A stretch of DNA of 64,000 nt from positions 1,674,001 through 1,738,000 of the forward strand of contig JADJCM010000001.1 of NCBI GenBank assembly GCA_016703225.1, read 5' to 3'. Made by a program: the position numbers and the translations under genes. This DNA is from Lysobacterales bacterium (GTDB taxonomy: Bacteria > Pseudomonadota > Gammaproteobacteria > Xanthomonadales > Ahniellaceae). Positions 17,112 through 25,892 of this stretch are shown piece by piece (the stretch's first letter is position 1; every line of letters begins with the position of its first letter). The notes below the pieces were generated by a model that made no database searches, had not been told where the DNA came from, and saw nothing but the letters and a program-made list of their open reading frames with translations.

Positions 17112-19489
17112 CGGTAGCGCCCCAGCAGGCGGCGCGCGGCATCGCGCTCGGTGGTCAGGTCGCGGCGCAGGTGGATGTCGAGGTTCTCGATGGCGAACTG
17201 CGGCTTGCCGTCGCGCACCAGCCCGGAGATCTCGAAACGAACGCGATCGTAGCTGGCCTTGATGCGCTGGCGCCCGCCGATCACCATGCGGCCGTTGTGG
17301 CTGCAGGCCTGCCAGTCGAGCAGGCGCGCGCCCTGCCAGCCGAAGTCGTCGAAGAACAGGCGCGTGGCCAATGCCGCGCCACTGTCGGTGACGGCGCAAC
17401 GCGCATCGGCGCGGAACGAAATTTCAAACATCTCGTCGCCGCGCACTTGGATCTCGCGTTCGACCGCCGGCGCATCGGCCAGCGCGACCGCCGGGACCGG
17501 CGTCGGCGGCAGCCGATACAGACGCGTATGGTTGATCTCGGCGGCAATCTCGCCAAGTTCGTCGAGTGCGGCGAGGTAGCGCGAATCACTGCGGGCGCGA
17601 TGGGCCAGTGCATGGGTGGCGCCGTAGTCGGCGAACAGGCGTTCCCATCCGGCGCGCGTGTTCTCGGCGAGCGCGGCAGCGAACCGTGCGGCAGTCTGTG
17701 GATCATAGCCATTGCCGATGACGCCACGACCGGACAGTTCCGCGTGCCGCGACTGGTCGTGGTCGCCGAACACCATGAATGGCTGGCCCGACTGCTTCAG
17801 CGGAGCCAGCAGCAGGCGCTCCGGGGCAAAGTCGACCAGATGCTGGTGCGCGCCATCGGTGACCAACAGATAGCGCAGCACGATGCCATCGCGCAGCATC
17901 CAGCTGGTGCCCTGTGCGAACGTCAGGTTCAGCACGACCAACCCAGCCACGAAGCCGGCGCCGGCGCGCGGCCAGGTGCGGGCCAGCAGCAGGATGAAGG
18001 CGATGCCGAGCCCGAGCAGCGCCGGCATCAGGTAGCGCAGATGCACGATCTGCGTGCATAGCAGCACGGTTGCGCCCAGCCCGATCCAGGCGAATACGCG
18101 CACCCGTGCCGTCGCCAGCAGCCAGGGCAGTGCAGCCGCGGCAAACCACCACTGGAAGCCGCCGATGCCCTTCCAGCCCTCGTGCATCTTGGAGGTCTCG
18201 AACAGCAACCGCCACGGCAGCAGCAACGGGTTGCCGGGGCCGTAGTGCGGATCGCGGAACCGCCACTGTGCGTACAGCGGCGACTGGAACACATCGTTGA
18301 ACAGCGGCAACAGTGGATTGCCGGCGATCACATAGGCATAGACATAACTTGAACCGCCGACCGCGAGCATCAGCAGCGCCGCCGGCAGCAGGCGATGCAG
18401 ACGCGGGCTGCGCCAGCGCCACAGGAACCACAGTGCCAGCGGCGCCATGTAGACGACGGTGAGCACCTTCATCGCCAGCAATGCGCCGACCACGGCGGCG
18501 ATGGCGAGCAGGCGGCGCTGCGACGCATCGGCATCGACGCGCGCGATCAGCAGCATCAGGCCCAGCAGCAGTGTCTGCGTCGGCATCTCGGTCTGCATCG
18601 AATGCGCCAGCATGTACTGCAGCGGCTGGCTGGCAAACAGCGCCAGGCCGAGCCAGCACCAGCGCGCGTCCAGCCCCTCGTCAGCGAGGATGCGCCACAA
18701 CAGACGCAGGGCCAGCAGCAGCCACAGCAGATGCACCGCGCCGCGCGCTTCGCCGGCGGCCAGCACCTGCACGATGCCGTGGACGACGTCGCTGCCCCAG
18801 GGTGAAAGCGCCCACACCTGCGACTGCGCGTCCATGCGGTAATAGCCGAGGCTGGCGAGGTCGCTCGGCAGGGCCAGGTGGTAGGCAAGGTCGTCGAACA
18901 TCGCAGTCGGCAATGCGGCGGGCAGCGCGATGCAGCCGATCGTGAGCAGCGCCAGCACAGCAGAGCCGCCGAGCGCGAGTTGCGGGCGCAGCAGCGGCTG
19001 CAACATCGCGTGCAGCGCCGCGCGCAACTGCGTCCAGCGCATGCCGATCAGCATCAGCAGGGCCGCGACGTAGACGCCGCGCAGATGCAGCGGCAACGGC
19101 AGCAACCAGCCGACCACGCCGAGCATCAGCGCCAGTCCAACGAGAATGCGCACGGCGATGTCCGCGTCGTCGCTGCCGAGCAGGCGGTCGCCGACGGCGA
19201 ATGCAGCGGCTGCCAACAGCATCGTGGCGACGACCGCGCCGAGACCGATGTGGAAGCCGATCAGCAGCAGGAAACACAGCGCGATGCCACGAGCCCAGCC
19301 GATGCGCCAGCGCCAGTGCAGAAATCCGGCGGCGACGCAGACCAGCAGCAGTGCGTAGCCGAGATCGCGCAGCCCGCGCATCGAGAGTTCGTAGAGCAGG
19401 CTGCGTTGTGCGATCAGCATCGCCAAGGCCAGTGCCGCCAGCAGCCAAACCCAGGGCAGCGCGCTTCTAACGATCTTCGAGTAAGACAT
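17108..19489 (-). CDS. Polytopic membrane glycosyltransferase-like protein
   Basis: The 793-aa protein has many hydrophobic helices over the first 550 residues. A first-loop-like segment ALPTAMFDDLAYHLALPSDLA carries acidic residues like those of GT-C enzymes. A soluble C-terminal domain follows (FEISFRADARCAVTDSG, RVRFEISGLVRDGKPQFAIEN). Its partner GT2 could supply a polyprenyl-linked sugar that this protein transfers in the periplasm; this is inferred from context. The gene is the first of the minus-strand pair. Confidence 0.65.
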   Translation of the reverse strand: MSYSKIVRSALPWVWLLAALALAMLIAQRSLLYELSMRGLRDLGYALLLVCVAAGFLHWRWRIGWARGIALCFLLLIGFHIGLGAVVATMLLAAAAFAVGDRLLGSDDADIAVRILVGLALMLGVVGWLLPLPLHLRGVYVAALLMLIGMRWTQLRAALHAMLQPLLRPQLALGGSAVLALLTIGCIALPAALPTAMFDDLAYHLALPSDLASLGYYRMDAQSQVWALSPWGSDVVHGIVQVLAAGEARGAVHLLWLLLALRLLWRILADEGLDARWCWLGLALFASQPLQYMLAHSMQTEMPTQTLLLGLMLLIARVDADASQRRLLAIAAVVGALLAMKVLTVVYMAPLALWFLWRWRSPRLHRLLPAALLMLAVGGSSYVYAYVIAGNPLLPLFNDVFQSPLYAQWRFRDPHYGPGNPLLLPWRLLFETSKMHEGWKGIGGFQWWFAAAALPWLLATARVRVFAWIGLGATVLLCTQIVHLRYLMPALLGLGIAFILLLARTWPRAGAGFVAGLVVLNLTFAQGTSWMLRDGIVLRYLLVTDGAHQHLVDFAPERLLLAPLKQSGQPFMVFGDHDQSRHAELSGRGVIGNGYDPQTAARFAAALAENTRAGWERLFADYGATHALAHRARSDSRYLAALDELGEIAAEINHTRLYRLPPTPVPAVALADAPAVEREIQVRGDEMFEISFRADARCAVTDSGAALATRLFFDDFGWQGARLLDWQACSHNGRMVIGGRQRIKASYDRVRFEISGLVRDGKPQFAIENLDIHLRRDLTTERDAARRLLGRYR

Positions 19490-19590
19490 TGGGGTGCTGG
19501 AAACTTCTGTAAACGCGAAGCATGGCCGTCAACACCACAATCTGGCAAGTGCGAGCGCCGCGATGCGGCGCTGCCGGCGCCGCGTCGGCT

Positions 19591-19965
19591 ATGCTGGCCG
19601 GCCTCGAATCCCGGGAACCCGCGCACTTGAAACCCGTGCATCTCGTACTCGTGCTTGCCTGCATCGTCGCCGCGGCAGGTCAGGTGCTGCTCAAGCTGGG
19701 CGCGAGCGGCCGCAGCCACTGGATGGAGTTCGTCAACTGGCCGGTATTCTTCGGGCTCTCCTGCTACGGAGTCAGCACGCTGCTGTGGCTGTACAGCCTG
19801 TCAAAACTTCCGTTGCGCGTGGTCTACCCGTTCACCGTGCTCAGCTTCGTGATGGTGCTCGGACTTGCGGCGCTGGTGCTCCACGAGCGCGCCGGCTGGC
19901 GCGCTGGTGTGGGTACGCTGCTGGTGCTCGCCGGCCTGGTCCTGATCACCACTGACCGCGCCTGA
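19591..19965 (+). CDS. Four-TM SMR/EamA-like transporter
   Basis: The product has four hydrophobic segments: VHLVLVLACIVAAAGQVLL, VFFGLSCYGVSTLLWLYSL, VVYPFTVLSFVMVLGLAAL and GVGTLLVLAGLVLI. A PLRVVYPF motif and HERAGW are typical of small drug/metabolite transporters such as ArnE-like flippase subunits. It is divergent from the glycan pair and may flip a lipid-linked sugar. The start is uncertain: ATG 19591 or TTG 19627, the latter just before the first helix. Confidence 0.7.
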   Translation: MLAGLESREPAHLKPVHLVLVLACIVAAAGQVLLKLGASGRSHWMEFVNWPVFFGLSCYGVSTLLWLYSLSKLPLRVVYPFTVLSFVMVLGLAALVLHERAGWRAGVGTLLVLAGLVLITTDRA

Positions 19966-20067
19966 ATCTGCATTGCCGCTGGCACCCCGCCCGCGCTCTG
20001 GCCGCATCCCGCCCCGAAGCGGTCGACGTGATCGCTAGAATGGCGCATCGATTTCGGAGGCTGAAGC

Positions 20068-21900
20068 ATGTGCGGAATTGTCGGTATTGCGGCGCGACGG
20101 GATGTGGTCCCAACGCTGATTCATGGTTTGAAGGCGCTCGAATACCGCGGTTACGACTCCGCCGGCATTGCGCTGCTGACCGACGCCGGCATGCAGCGCC
20201 TGCGCGCCAAGGGCAAGGTCAGCGAACTCGAGAGTCTGCACGCGTCCGCGCCGATCGGCGGCCATACCGGCATCGCGCACACGCGCTGGGCCACGCATGG
20301 CGTGCCGGCCGAGCGCAATGCGCATCCGATGCTGTCGAACGACACCGTCGCGGTCGTGCACAACGGCATCATCGAGAACCATACCGAGCTGCGCGAGGAA
20401 CTGCGCGGCAAGGGTTATGCGTTCACCAGCGACACCGACACCGAGGTGATGGCGCACCTGATCCATGCCATCCACCGCGACGGCACCTCCCTGCTCGACG
20501 CGGTGAAGCAGGTGCTGCCGCGCCTGCATGGCGCCTATGCGATCGCGGTGCTGTCGACGCGCGAACCGGGCGTCGTCGTCGGCGCGCGCAAGGGCTCGCC
20601 GATGGTGATGGGCCTGGGCGAGGGCGAGCAGTACCTCGCGTCCGACATCCACGCGCTGCTGCCGGTCACGCGCCGCTTCGTGTACCTGGCCGAGGGCGAC
20701 ATCGCCGAGATCCGCATCGATTCGACGCGCGTGTTCGACGCCGACGGCCGCGAAGTCGTGCGTCCGGTCAAGGAAGCGCATTTCAGCGCCGACGCGGTGC
20801 AGCGCGGCGAATATCGCCACTACATGCTCAAGGAAATCCACGAGCAGCCGACCGCGATCGCGGACACCCTCGAAGGCCGGCTCAGCGAAGGCCATGTGCT
20901 GACGCAGATCTTCGGGCCGGCCGCGGTCGACCTGCTGACGCGCACGCAGGCGGTGCAGATCGTCGCTTGCGGTTCCAGCTATCACGCTGCGCTGGTCGCG
21001 AAATACTGGATCGAGTCGCTGGCGCGGGTGCCGGCCCAGGTCGAGATCGCCAGCGAATACCGCTATCGGGATTTCGTGGTGCTGCCGAACACGCTGCTGG
21101 TCACCGTCTCGCAGTCGGGCGAAACCGCCGACACGCTGGCGGCGCTCAAGCTCGCCAAGACCATGGGTTACCTCGGCACGCTGGCAATCTGCAATGTGCC
21201 GGAGTCGTCGCTGGTGCGAGAATCGGCACTGTCGCTGATGACCCGCGCAGGCCCCGAAATCGGCGTCGCCTCGACCAAGGCCTTCGTCACCCAGCTCACC
21301 GCGCTGTTGCTGTTCGCGCTCGAACTCGGGCGTCACCACGGCTTGGCGCCGGCGCGTTACGCCGATGGCGTGGCGCAATTGCAGCAGCTACCGGGTTCGG
21401 TCAGCGCTGCGCTCGCGCTCGATCCCGAGATCCGCCAGCTCGCCGAATTCTTCGGCGACAAGAAGGACGCCCTGTTCCTCGGTCGCGGCACCCAGTTCCC
21501 GATCGCGATGGAAGGCGCGCTCAAGCTCAAGGAAATCTCCTACATCCACGCCGAGGCCTACCCGGCCGGCGAACTCAAGCACGGCCCGCTTGCGCTCGTC
21601 GACGACGAGATGCCGGTGATCGCGGTCGCGCCCAACGATCATCTTCTGGAAAAGTTGAAATCGAACATCGAAGAAGTGCGCGCGCGCGGCGGCCGCCTGA
21701 TCGTGTTCGCCGATCGCTCGGTCTCGCGCGGCATCACCCACGCCCAGGAAATCCTGGTCGAACTCGAACCCTGCGGCGACCTCATCGCCCCGATCGTGTT
21801 CACCGTGCCCCTGCAACTGCTCAGCTACCACGTCGCCGTGCTCAAGGGCACCGACGTGGATCAGCCGCGCAACCTGGCGAAATCCGTGACGGTCGAATAG
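20068..21900 (+). CDS. glmS: Glucosamine-6-phosphate synthase (isomerizing)
   Basis: GlmS makes glucosamine-6-phosphate from fructose-6-phosphate and glutamine, the first step to UDP-GlcNAc. The 610-aa product has the N-terminal nucleophile Cys (MCGIVGIAARR), ALEYRGYDSAGI, and HTRWATHG. The SIS domains contain ACGSSYHAAL, VSQSGETADTLAALK and GRGTQFPIAMEGALKLKEISY. It ends PRNLAKSVTVE. A TTCGGAGG ribosome binding site precedes the ATG. A second, diverged copy of the last about 22 codons lies 1 kb downstream. Confidence 0.98.
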   Translation: MCGIVGIAARRDVVPTLIHGLKALEYRGYDSAGIALLTDAGMQRLRAKGKVSELESLHASAPIGGHTGIAHTRWATHGVPAERNAHPMLSNDTVAVVHNGIIENHTELREELRGKGYAFTSDTDTEVMAHLIHAIHRDGTSLLDAVKQVLPRLHGAYAIAVLSTREPGVVVGARKGSPMVMGLGEGEQYLASDIHALLPVTRRFVYLAEGDIAEIRIDSTRVFDADGREVVRPVKEAHFSADAVQRGEYRHYMLKEIHEQPTAIADTLEGRLSEGHVLTQIFGPAAVDLLTRTQAVQIVACGSSYHAALVAKYWIESLARVPAQVEIASEYRYRDFVVLPNTLLVTVSQSGETADTLAALKLAKTMGYLGTLAICNVPESSLVRESALSLMTRAGPEIGVASTKAFVTQLTALLLFALELGRHHGLAPARYADGVAQLQQLPGSVSAALALDPEIRQLAEFFGDKKDALFLGRGTQFPIAMEGALKLKEISYIHAEAYPAGELKHGPLALVDDEMPVIAVAPNDHLLEKLKSNIEEVRARGGRLIVFADRSVSRGITHAQEILVELEPCGDLIAPIVFTVPLQLLSYHVAVLKGTDVDQPRNLAKSVTVE

Positions 21901-21910
21901 GCGAGACACG

Positions 21911-22837
21911 ATGCAGGGATGGGCCCGCACCTTGTTCGTCGCGGAACTGTTGTTGATTGGCGCGCCGCTGTTCATCATCAGCACGCTCCACCTGGCGACG
22001 TCCGGGCCGGCGCTGGACCTGCAGGGCTTGCCGATGATGGCGATCTACTACCGGATTCCGGAGCCGTTGCTGGCGCTGCTCGGCTGGATGGCGCTCGTCG
22101 CCGGGTTGCGTCTGAGCCACCGCGCTCTGGCAGATCCCGTCACAGTCGAGTGGGCGGACAACCGCCTCGCATGGAGTGGCGCAGTGCTCGGCGTACTGAT
22201 GTTGGTCGCTGCCTGGACCATGCCCCTGCTGCGGCCGCACGTCCAGCACAATGAGTTCTGGCGTTGGTACCACCCCCTGGCCAGCTTGCGCTGGGCGTCG
22301 CTGGCACTGATCCCGTTCGCACACTTGGTCATCGTCGCGCGCAGGTCCGCGCCGGCCGAGGAGTTGCCGTCGCCGCCAGACGACGGCGGAAGCGCGGTGC
22401 CGCTGCCGACGCTGCTGTTGTGCGCGTTCGGCCTGCTGGTGGTCTACGCGCTGTATGTGTTCGGATCGGACCACTGGGTCCACCGCGATGACTTGCCGGC
22501 ACTGCGCGTAGCCCGGCTGCTCGTGACCAGCGGTTGGGTCCTGACGGGGATGGCGTTGATGGCGGTGCGACAATGGCGCGTGCAGTCCCGCAGCGTTGGC
22601 GTCGGCGCCCTGTTGCCGATCTTGCTGCTGACATTGCCGGCCCTCGCGCTGGCCGCTGGCGATACGCCCGCTTGGCTTGGCGCCTGGTGTGTCTACGTGA
22701 CGATCAATGCGCTGCTCTGCGCGACGATTCGCCGCTTCGAGAATGCGCTCGTCCTGAGCCTGTTCGCACTCACCGCGCAATTGCTGCTCGACGGCTTGCT
22801 GCTCGGCGCGCTCTCGCACTTCAGCATGAAGATGTGA
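21911..22837 (+). CDS. Integral membrane protein of unknown function
   Basis: The 308-aa protein has about eight hydrophobic segments, for example LFVAELLLIGAPLFIISTL, LLALLGWMALVAGL, LLLCAFGLLVVYALYVF and LVLSLFALTAQLLLDGLLL. I recognise no family motif. It starts 10 nt after the glmS stop and is followed within about 25 nt by a diverged duplicate of the glmS 3' end. The gene therefore appears to have entered next to glmS together with foreign flanking DNA. Confidence 0.65.
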   Translation: MQGWARTLFVAELLLIGAPLFIISTLHLATSGPALDLQGLPMMAIYYRIPEPLLALLGWMALVAGLRLSHRALADPVTVEWADNRLAWSGAVLGVLMLVAAWTMPLLRPHVQHNEFWRWYHPLASLRWASLALIPFAHLVIVARRSAPAEELPSPPDDGGSAVPLPTLLLCAFGLLVVYALYVFGSDHWVHRDDLPALRVARLLVTSGWVLTGMALMAVRQWRVQSRSVGVGALLPILLLTLPALALAAGDTPAWLGAWCVYVTINALLCATIRRFENALVLSLFALTAQLLLDGLLLGALSHFSMKM

Positions 22838-22863
22838 GCGCGATATCCGCTCGGCCTCATCAG

Positions 22864-22932
22864 GTCGCTGTTCTCGGGGACGCCGACATCGACAAACCGC
22901 GAAATCTGGCGAAGTCGGTGACGGTCGAGTAG
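22864..22932 (+). pseudogene. Duplicated, diverged glmS 3' end
   Basis: The sequence encodes VAVLGDADIDKPRNLAKSVTVE and a stop, matching the true glmS end (VAVLKGTDVDQPRNLAKSVTVE). The DNA differs at many synonymous positions (for example cgcaac against cgaaat), so it comes from a diverged glmS allele rather than a recent tandem copy. Identity continues through the stop as taggcga. Confidence 0.9.
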
Positions 22933-22947
22933 GCGACGCTAGCGGTC

Positions 22948-23169
22948 TCAGGCCCCGAGTTGGCGGATGCGTTGCGGGCGTCGAGCCAGCACGTAGACCA
23001 GGGCGCCGAGGAAGTGCAGCAGGAGGATCACCAGCACCCAGACGACGCGGTCGTTGCCGGTGTCCGGTTCGCGGCGGATGCAATCCATCAGCGTCCACAC
23101 CCAGAACACGAATCCGAGTGCGATCACGGCGAGCATCGGCAGAACAAGAACGCCCATCGAAAGATTCAT
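22948..23169 (-). CDS. Small PLDc_N-like membrane protein
   Basis: The 73-aa protein has two hydrophobic helices (VLVLPMLAVIALGFVFWVW and VVWVLVILLLHFLGALVYVL). A short loop DCIRREPDTGNDRV separates them and an Arg-rich end follows. This two-helix layout matches the phospholipase D N-terminal-like (PLDc_N) family of small membrane proteins, whose role is unknown. Confidence 0.75.
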   Translation of the reverse strand: MNLSMGVLVLPMLAVIALGFVFWVWTLMDCIRREPDTGNDRVVWVLVILLLHFLGALVYVLARRPQRIRQLGA

Positions 23170-23296
23170 GTGTTGGTCCCAAGTGGCCAGAGGTTTGCGC
23201 CGCTTCGAGCCAGGCTCGACGCAGGCGGCGCGGAGCTTAGCGCAAGGGGTTGCCGAGCGACGCCGACGCCGCGCCCGGTGGCAGTCGCGGCAAGAC

Positions 23297-23491
23297 TCAA
23301 GGGCGCAGCAGCAAGTACGACCACCAGGTCGCGACGCCCAGCTGCACCGCGAAGGCGCAGAAGCGCAGCGTCACGGCGGCGGCGCTGGTTGAGGCGAGAT
23401 GGATGGTCGATTGCGTGATGCGCGCGGCGAGCAGCAGGTACGCGAGCGGGTCGGTGAGCGCGGTCAGTGCGGTGACGGTTGCGGAGTTCAT
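23297..23491 (-). CDS. MAPEG-like membrane protein, probably truncated
   Basis: The 64-aa product resembles the C-terminal half of MAPEG proteins: TDPLAYLLLAARITQSTIHLAS followed by RFCAFAVQLGVATWW. Full MAPEG proteins have about 130 residues and four helices; only two are present here. The preceding gene ends at 23517, so there is no room for the missing half. It may be a remnant or a reduced stand-alone protein. Confidence 0.5.
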   Translation of the reverse strand: MNSATVTALTALTDPLAYLLLAARITQSTIHLASTSAAAVTLRFCAFAVQLGVATWWSYLLLRP

Positions 23492-23516
23492 GCGAGCCTC
23501 GGTGCTGGTGTGAGTG

Positions 23517-24143
23517 CTACTGTCCCTGCGGGGGCTGCTGGGCCGAATCGGGCGGCGCTGCGGGGGGCGTCACGCGTGGTTCGACGATGCTGCCCTCGAA
23601 GCGGATGCGCGGGTCGGTCACCTGCACCAGCTCGTCGAGTTCGTACACGTTGCGATAGCCGTAGCCATACAGCGTGATGTAGGTCGGGACGTTGAGCGCC
23701 AGCATCAGCGGCTTTTCCTGCACGCGCATCTGCACGCCGGGCGTCACCGTGCGCACGGGCAGCGCGACCTTGGTCGGGAAGTCCACCGGGTTGCCGTCAA
23801 GTTGTTGTTGCAGTAGATCAGCACCGTGCTGTCGAGCGGGGGATCACTTCGCCCAGGCGATCCTGGGTGAAGTCGGAAAAGCCGAGGTGGCGCGCGCCCT
23901 GCAGGTGGATGCGGTCGTAGCGATAGGTCGAGCGCGTGTCGAGGACCACGACGCCCGGCTCACGGCTCATTCTCAGGAACGTGTCCAGATCGACCAGCCG
24001 TTCGCGCCGGTGTGGCTCGACCTCGGCGACCAGTTGCTGGAACGCGTCGAAGTCGACCTTGGCCGGCGGATACGCGCGCTCCGTGGCCGCCGCCGCGCAG
24101 CTGCAGACCAGGGCCGCCGCGGCCCATCGTGCCGTCGTGTTCA
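23517..24143 (-). pseudogene. Exported rhodanese-like protein, two frameshifts
   Basis: The N-terminus has a signal peptide (ALVCSCAAAATERA). The rhodanese fold follows with PGVVVLDTRSTYRYDRIHLQGA and GFSDFTQDRLGEVIP. Restoring one C near 23838 and one base near 23815 joins this to the active-site segment STVLIYCNNN and then to DFPTKVALP and TYITLYGYGYRNVYEL. The catalytic Cys is present. Both breaks are one-base contractions, so sequencing error is possible. ATG 24143 has GGAGG about 10 nt upstream. Confidence 0.75.
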
Positions 24144-24253
24144 TGCGCATGCTCCTCCGCGCGCCCGCTGGCGCGGGTCGAGTCTCACTGTCACGAAAGC
24201 GGGCGACAAGTGTCTGGGCAGCTACGGGGGGTGGTGCGGTGGACGTGTGGCTT

Positions 24254-24380
24254 GGGCAGCCACGGGGGCTGCCCCTACCGGTGCGTGGGGACGTGTAGAT
24301 CGTTCGGGGCCCGTGGACCCGTAGCACCGGTCCCGACCGCATCGCGGCGACCGCGTAGGGGAGGCCCCCGTGGCTGCCCG
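24254..24380. repeat. Second inverted repeat family (family B)
   Basis: A unit with cagccacgggggctgcccctac (24257-24278 region) faces an inverted partner from 24355 (gtaggggaggcccccgtggc...). Each unit contains its own hairpin around CCACGGGGG. The pair lies between the rhodanese and 24430 genes and is unrelated in sequence to the family A REPs. Confidence 0.75.
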
Positions 24381-24429
24381 CCCTTCTGACGGCGGATGCG
24401 CGGGCGCGCGGCCGGCCGCAGTGCAGCCC

Positions 24430-25093
24430 TTATTCGAAGCCGTCCTTGAACAGGCCGACTTCGGTGATCACCACATCCATGCCGCTGGCGCCGCCCTGGT
24501 AGGTGATCGAGTACTTGCGTCCCTGCGCATCCGCGAACACGGCGCCTTCGGGCAGCCCGGCGAAGGTGCCGTTCACCGGCACCGCGCCGCGCAGCACGCA
24601 GTAGCTAGCTGTGGCCGCTGCCGACGTCGTCGTTCAAGACCTCAAGCTGGGCGCCGTCCAACTGGTTGGGCGTGGTGCCGGTACTCAGGGCGTTGTGCGT
24701 GCCATCGGCGTTCACCTCGAAGCGGAACACGGCGCCGGGCTGCAGCGCCAGCGAGGGCACTTCCGTGTTGCGGGTGGCGCCTCCCGATTCGGACAGTACG
24801 CCGAGGCCGAGGTTCAGCGCGCCACCGGAGGTGTCCAGGCTGTAGGCATCGGCGCCGGGCGGAAAGTACAGATCATCGATGGCGTAGCCCGAGCCCGGCG
24901 TTGCGACGGTGCGCCAGGTCGCGCCCGGCGAGAACTCGGCGCGGTCGGTCGCGGTGGGCATGATGTTCGGGGTCCAGTTCGCGGTCTGGCTCCAGTTGCT
25001 GTTGACGGCACCGGTCCAGACGATGTCATCGGCATCGGCGCTCGAGCACAGGCCGAGCGTGATGGCGAGCGTGATCAGAGTCTTGGTGTTCAT
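24430..25093 (-). pseudogene. Secreted beta-helix/autotransporter-like protein, frameshifted
   Basis: The frame from 25093 has a signal peptide (LGLCSSADA) and an autotransporter-strand start VNSNWSQTANWTP. It ends early at 24605. In the next frame the gene continues as ASYCVLRGAVPVNGTF, GLPEGAVFADAQGRKYSITY and GGASGMDVVITEVG, a well-known passenger-type C-terminal pattern. It ends LFKDGFE. Removing one G near 24615 joins the frames. It is a secreted protein of unknown function. Confidence 0.7.
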
Positions 25094-25233
25094 GGCGGGC
25101 TCCTCGGGGACACCGTTGTCCCCCGTACCCGCCTTCACGCAGGAAGGCAGCGTTGCGGATCAGGCGCCGGGATCGACGCGCAAGGCGTGCAGCCCGGCAA
25201 TGCGACGGTGGATCATGAGGCGCAACGGTCGGC

Positions 25234-25665
25234 TCACCCGCGCAGCGCGAGCCAGGCCAGCGCCGCCGCGACCAGCAGCAGGGCGAACGAGCGCCAGCGC
25301 GTGCGCTCGGTCGCGACCAGGTTCTGGAAGCGCTGCCGCGTGCCCGCATGTTCGGCCAGGTAGCGATCAACGCGGTCCTTCGCTTCCTTGAGGCCAAGCC
25401 CGCCGTGTTCGCGCGTGGCACGCACCGCTGCGATCATCTGGCCCCGTTCCAGGAATGCGATCGCCGCCAACGGCAGCTCCGCGTCCGCGGCTTCGCGAGC
25501 CGCCTCGGTGTCCGCGCGACGCGCGGCATGCGCCTCGACCAGCTCCTTCGCCTCGCGCAGGCCAAGCCCGCTGTCTTCGCGCACGATGCGGATCGCCTCC
25601 AGCAGATTGCCCGCCGCCAGTGCCGCGCGTGCCGGCTCCGAAAGCGCTGGCTTGTCTGCGTCCAT
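25234..25665 (-). CDS. Protein with two L7/L12 C-terminal-like modules and a TM anchor
   Basis: The 143-aa protein contains two copies of the ribosomal L7/L12 C-terminal helix pattern. They are AIRIVREDSGLGLREAKELVEAH (about residues 24-46) and AVRATREHGGLGLKEAKDRVDRY (about 80-102). A C-terminal hydrophobic helix (SFALLLVAAALAWLALRG) follows. Stand-alone L7/L12-CTD proteins of this kind are common and poorly characterised. It is not the ribosomal stalk protein itself. Confidence 0.75.
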   Translation of the reverse strand: MDADKPALSEPARAALAAGNLLEAIRIVREDSGLGLREAKELVEAHAARRADTEAAREAADAELPLAAIAFLERGQMIAAVRATREHGGLGLKEAKDRVDRYLAEHAGTRQRFQNLVATERTRWRSFALLLVAAALAWLALRG

Positions 25666-25877
25666 CGCGATTTCCTGAAGCAGCCGTGCGCCGACGATAG
25701 CGCGGTTTGCAGGCCTGGGACGAGACCGACTTCCGCTGGCCATTCGTGACACCCGGCGCCGGATGTGCAATCCCATCAGCGGGCATGCGGGCGCCGGGAT
25801 GTGCGCGCTGCTGCCGATGCGTTGCAAGCGGATCGTGGTCGGCCAGGCGACAGCCCTTGCTCGCGGCGACGAGGCAA

Positions 25878-25892
25878 GTATACACTGTACAC
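25878..25892. promoter_or_regulatory. Palindrome over the tetR promoter, adjoining the start codon
   Basis: GTATACA-c-TGTACAC is an inverted repeat with one mismatch per arm, ending at the base before the ATG at 25893. A -10-like TATACA (25879-25884) and a TTGCTC -35 (25857-25862) overlap it. Binding of the TetR protein here would block its own transcription, and the mRNA would be leaderless or nearly so. Confidence 0.5.

Noticed and set aside
14194..17142. A long minus-strand open frame across the membrane protein gene
   Set aside because: It is the antisense shadow of a hydrophobic protein and of the GT2 gene in another frame.
23297..23491. A complete MAPEG enzyme
   Set aside because: Only two of four helices are present and there is no room upstream for the rest.
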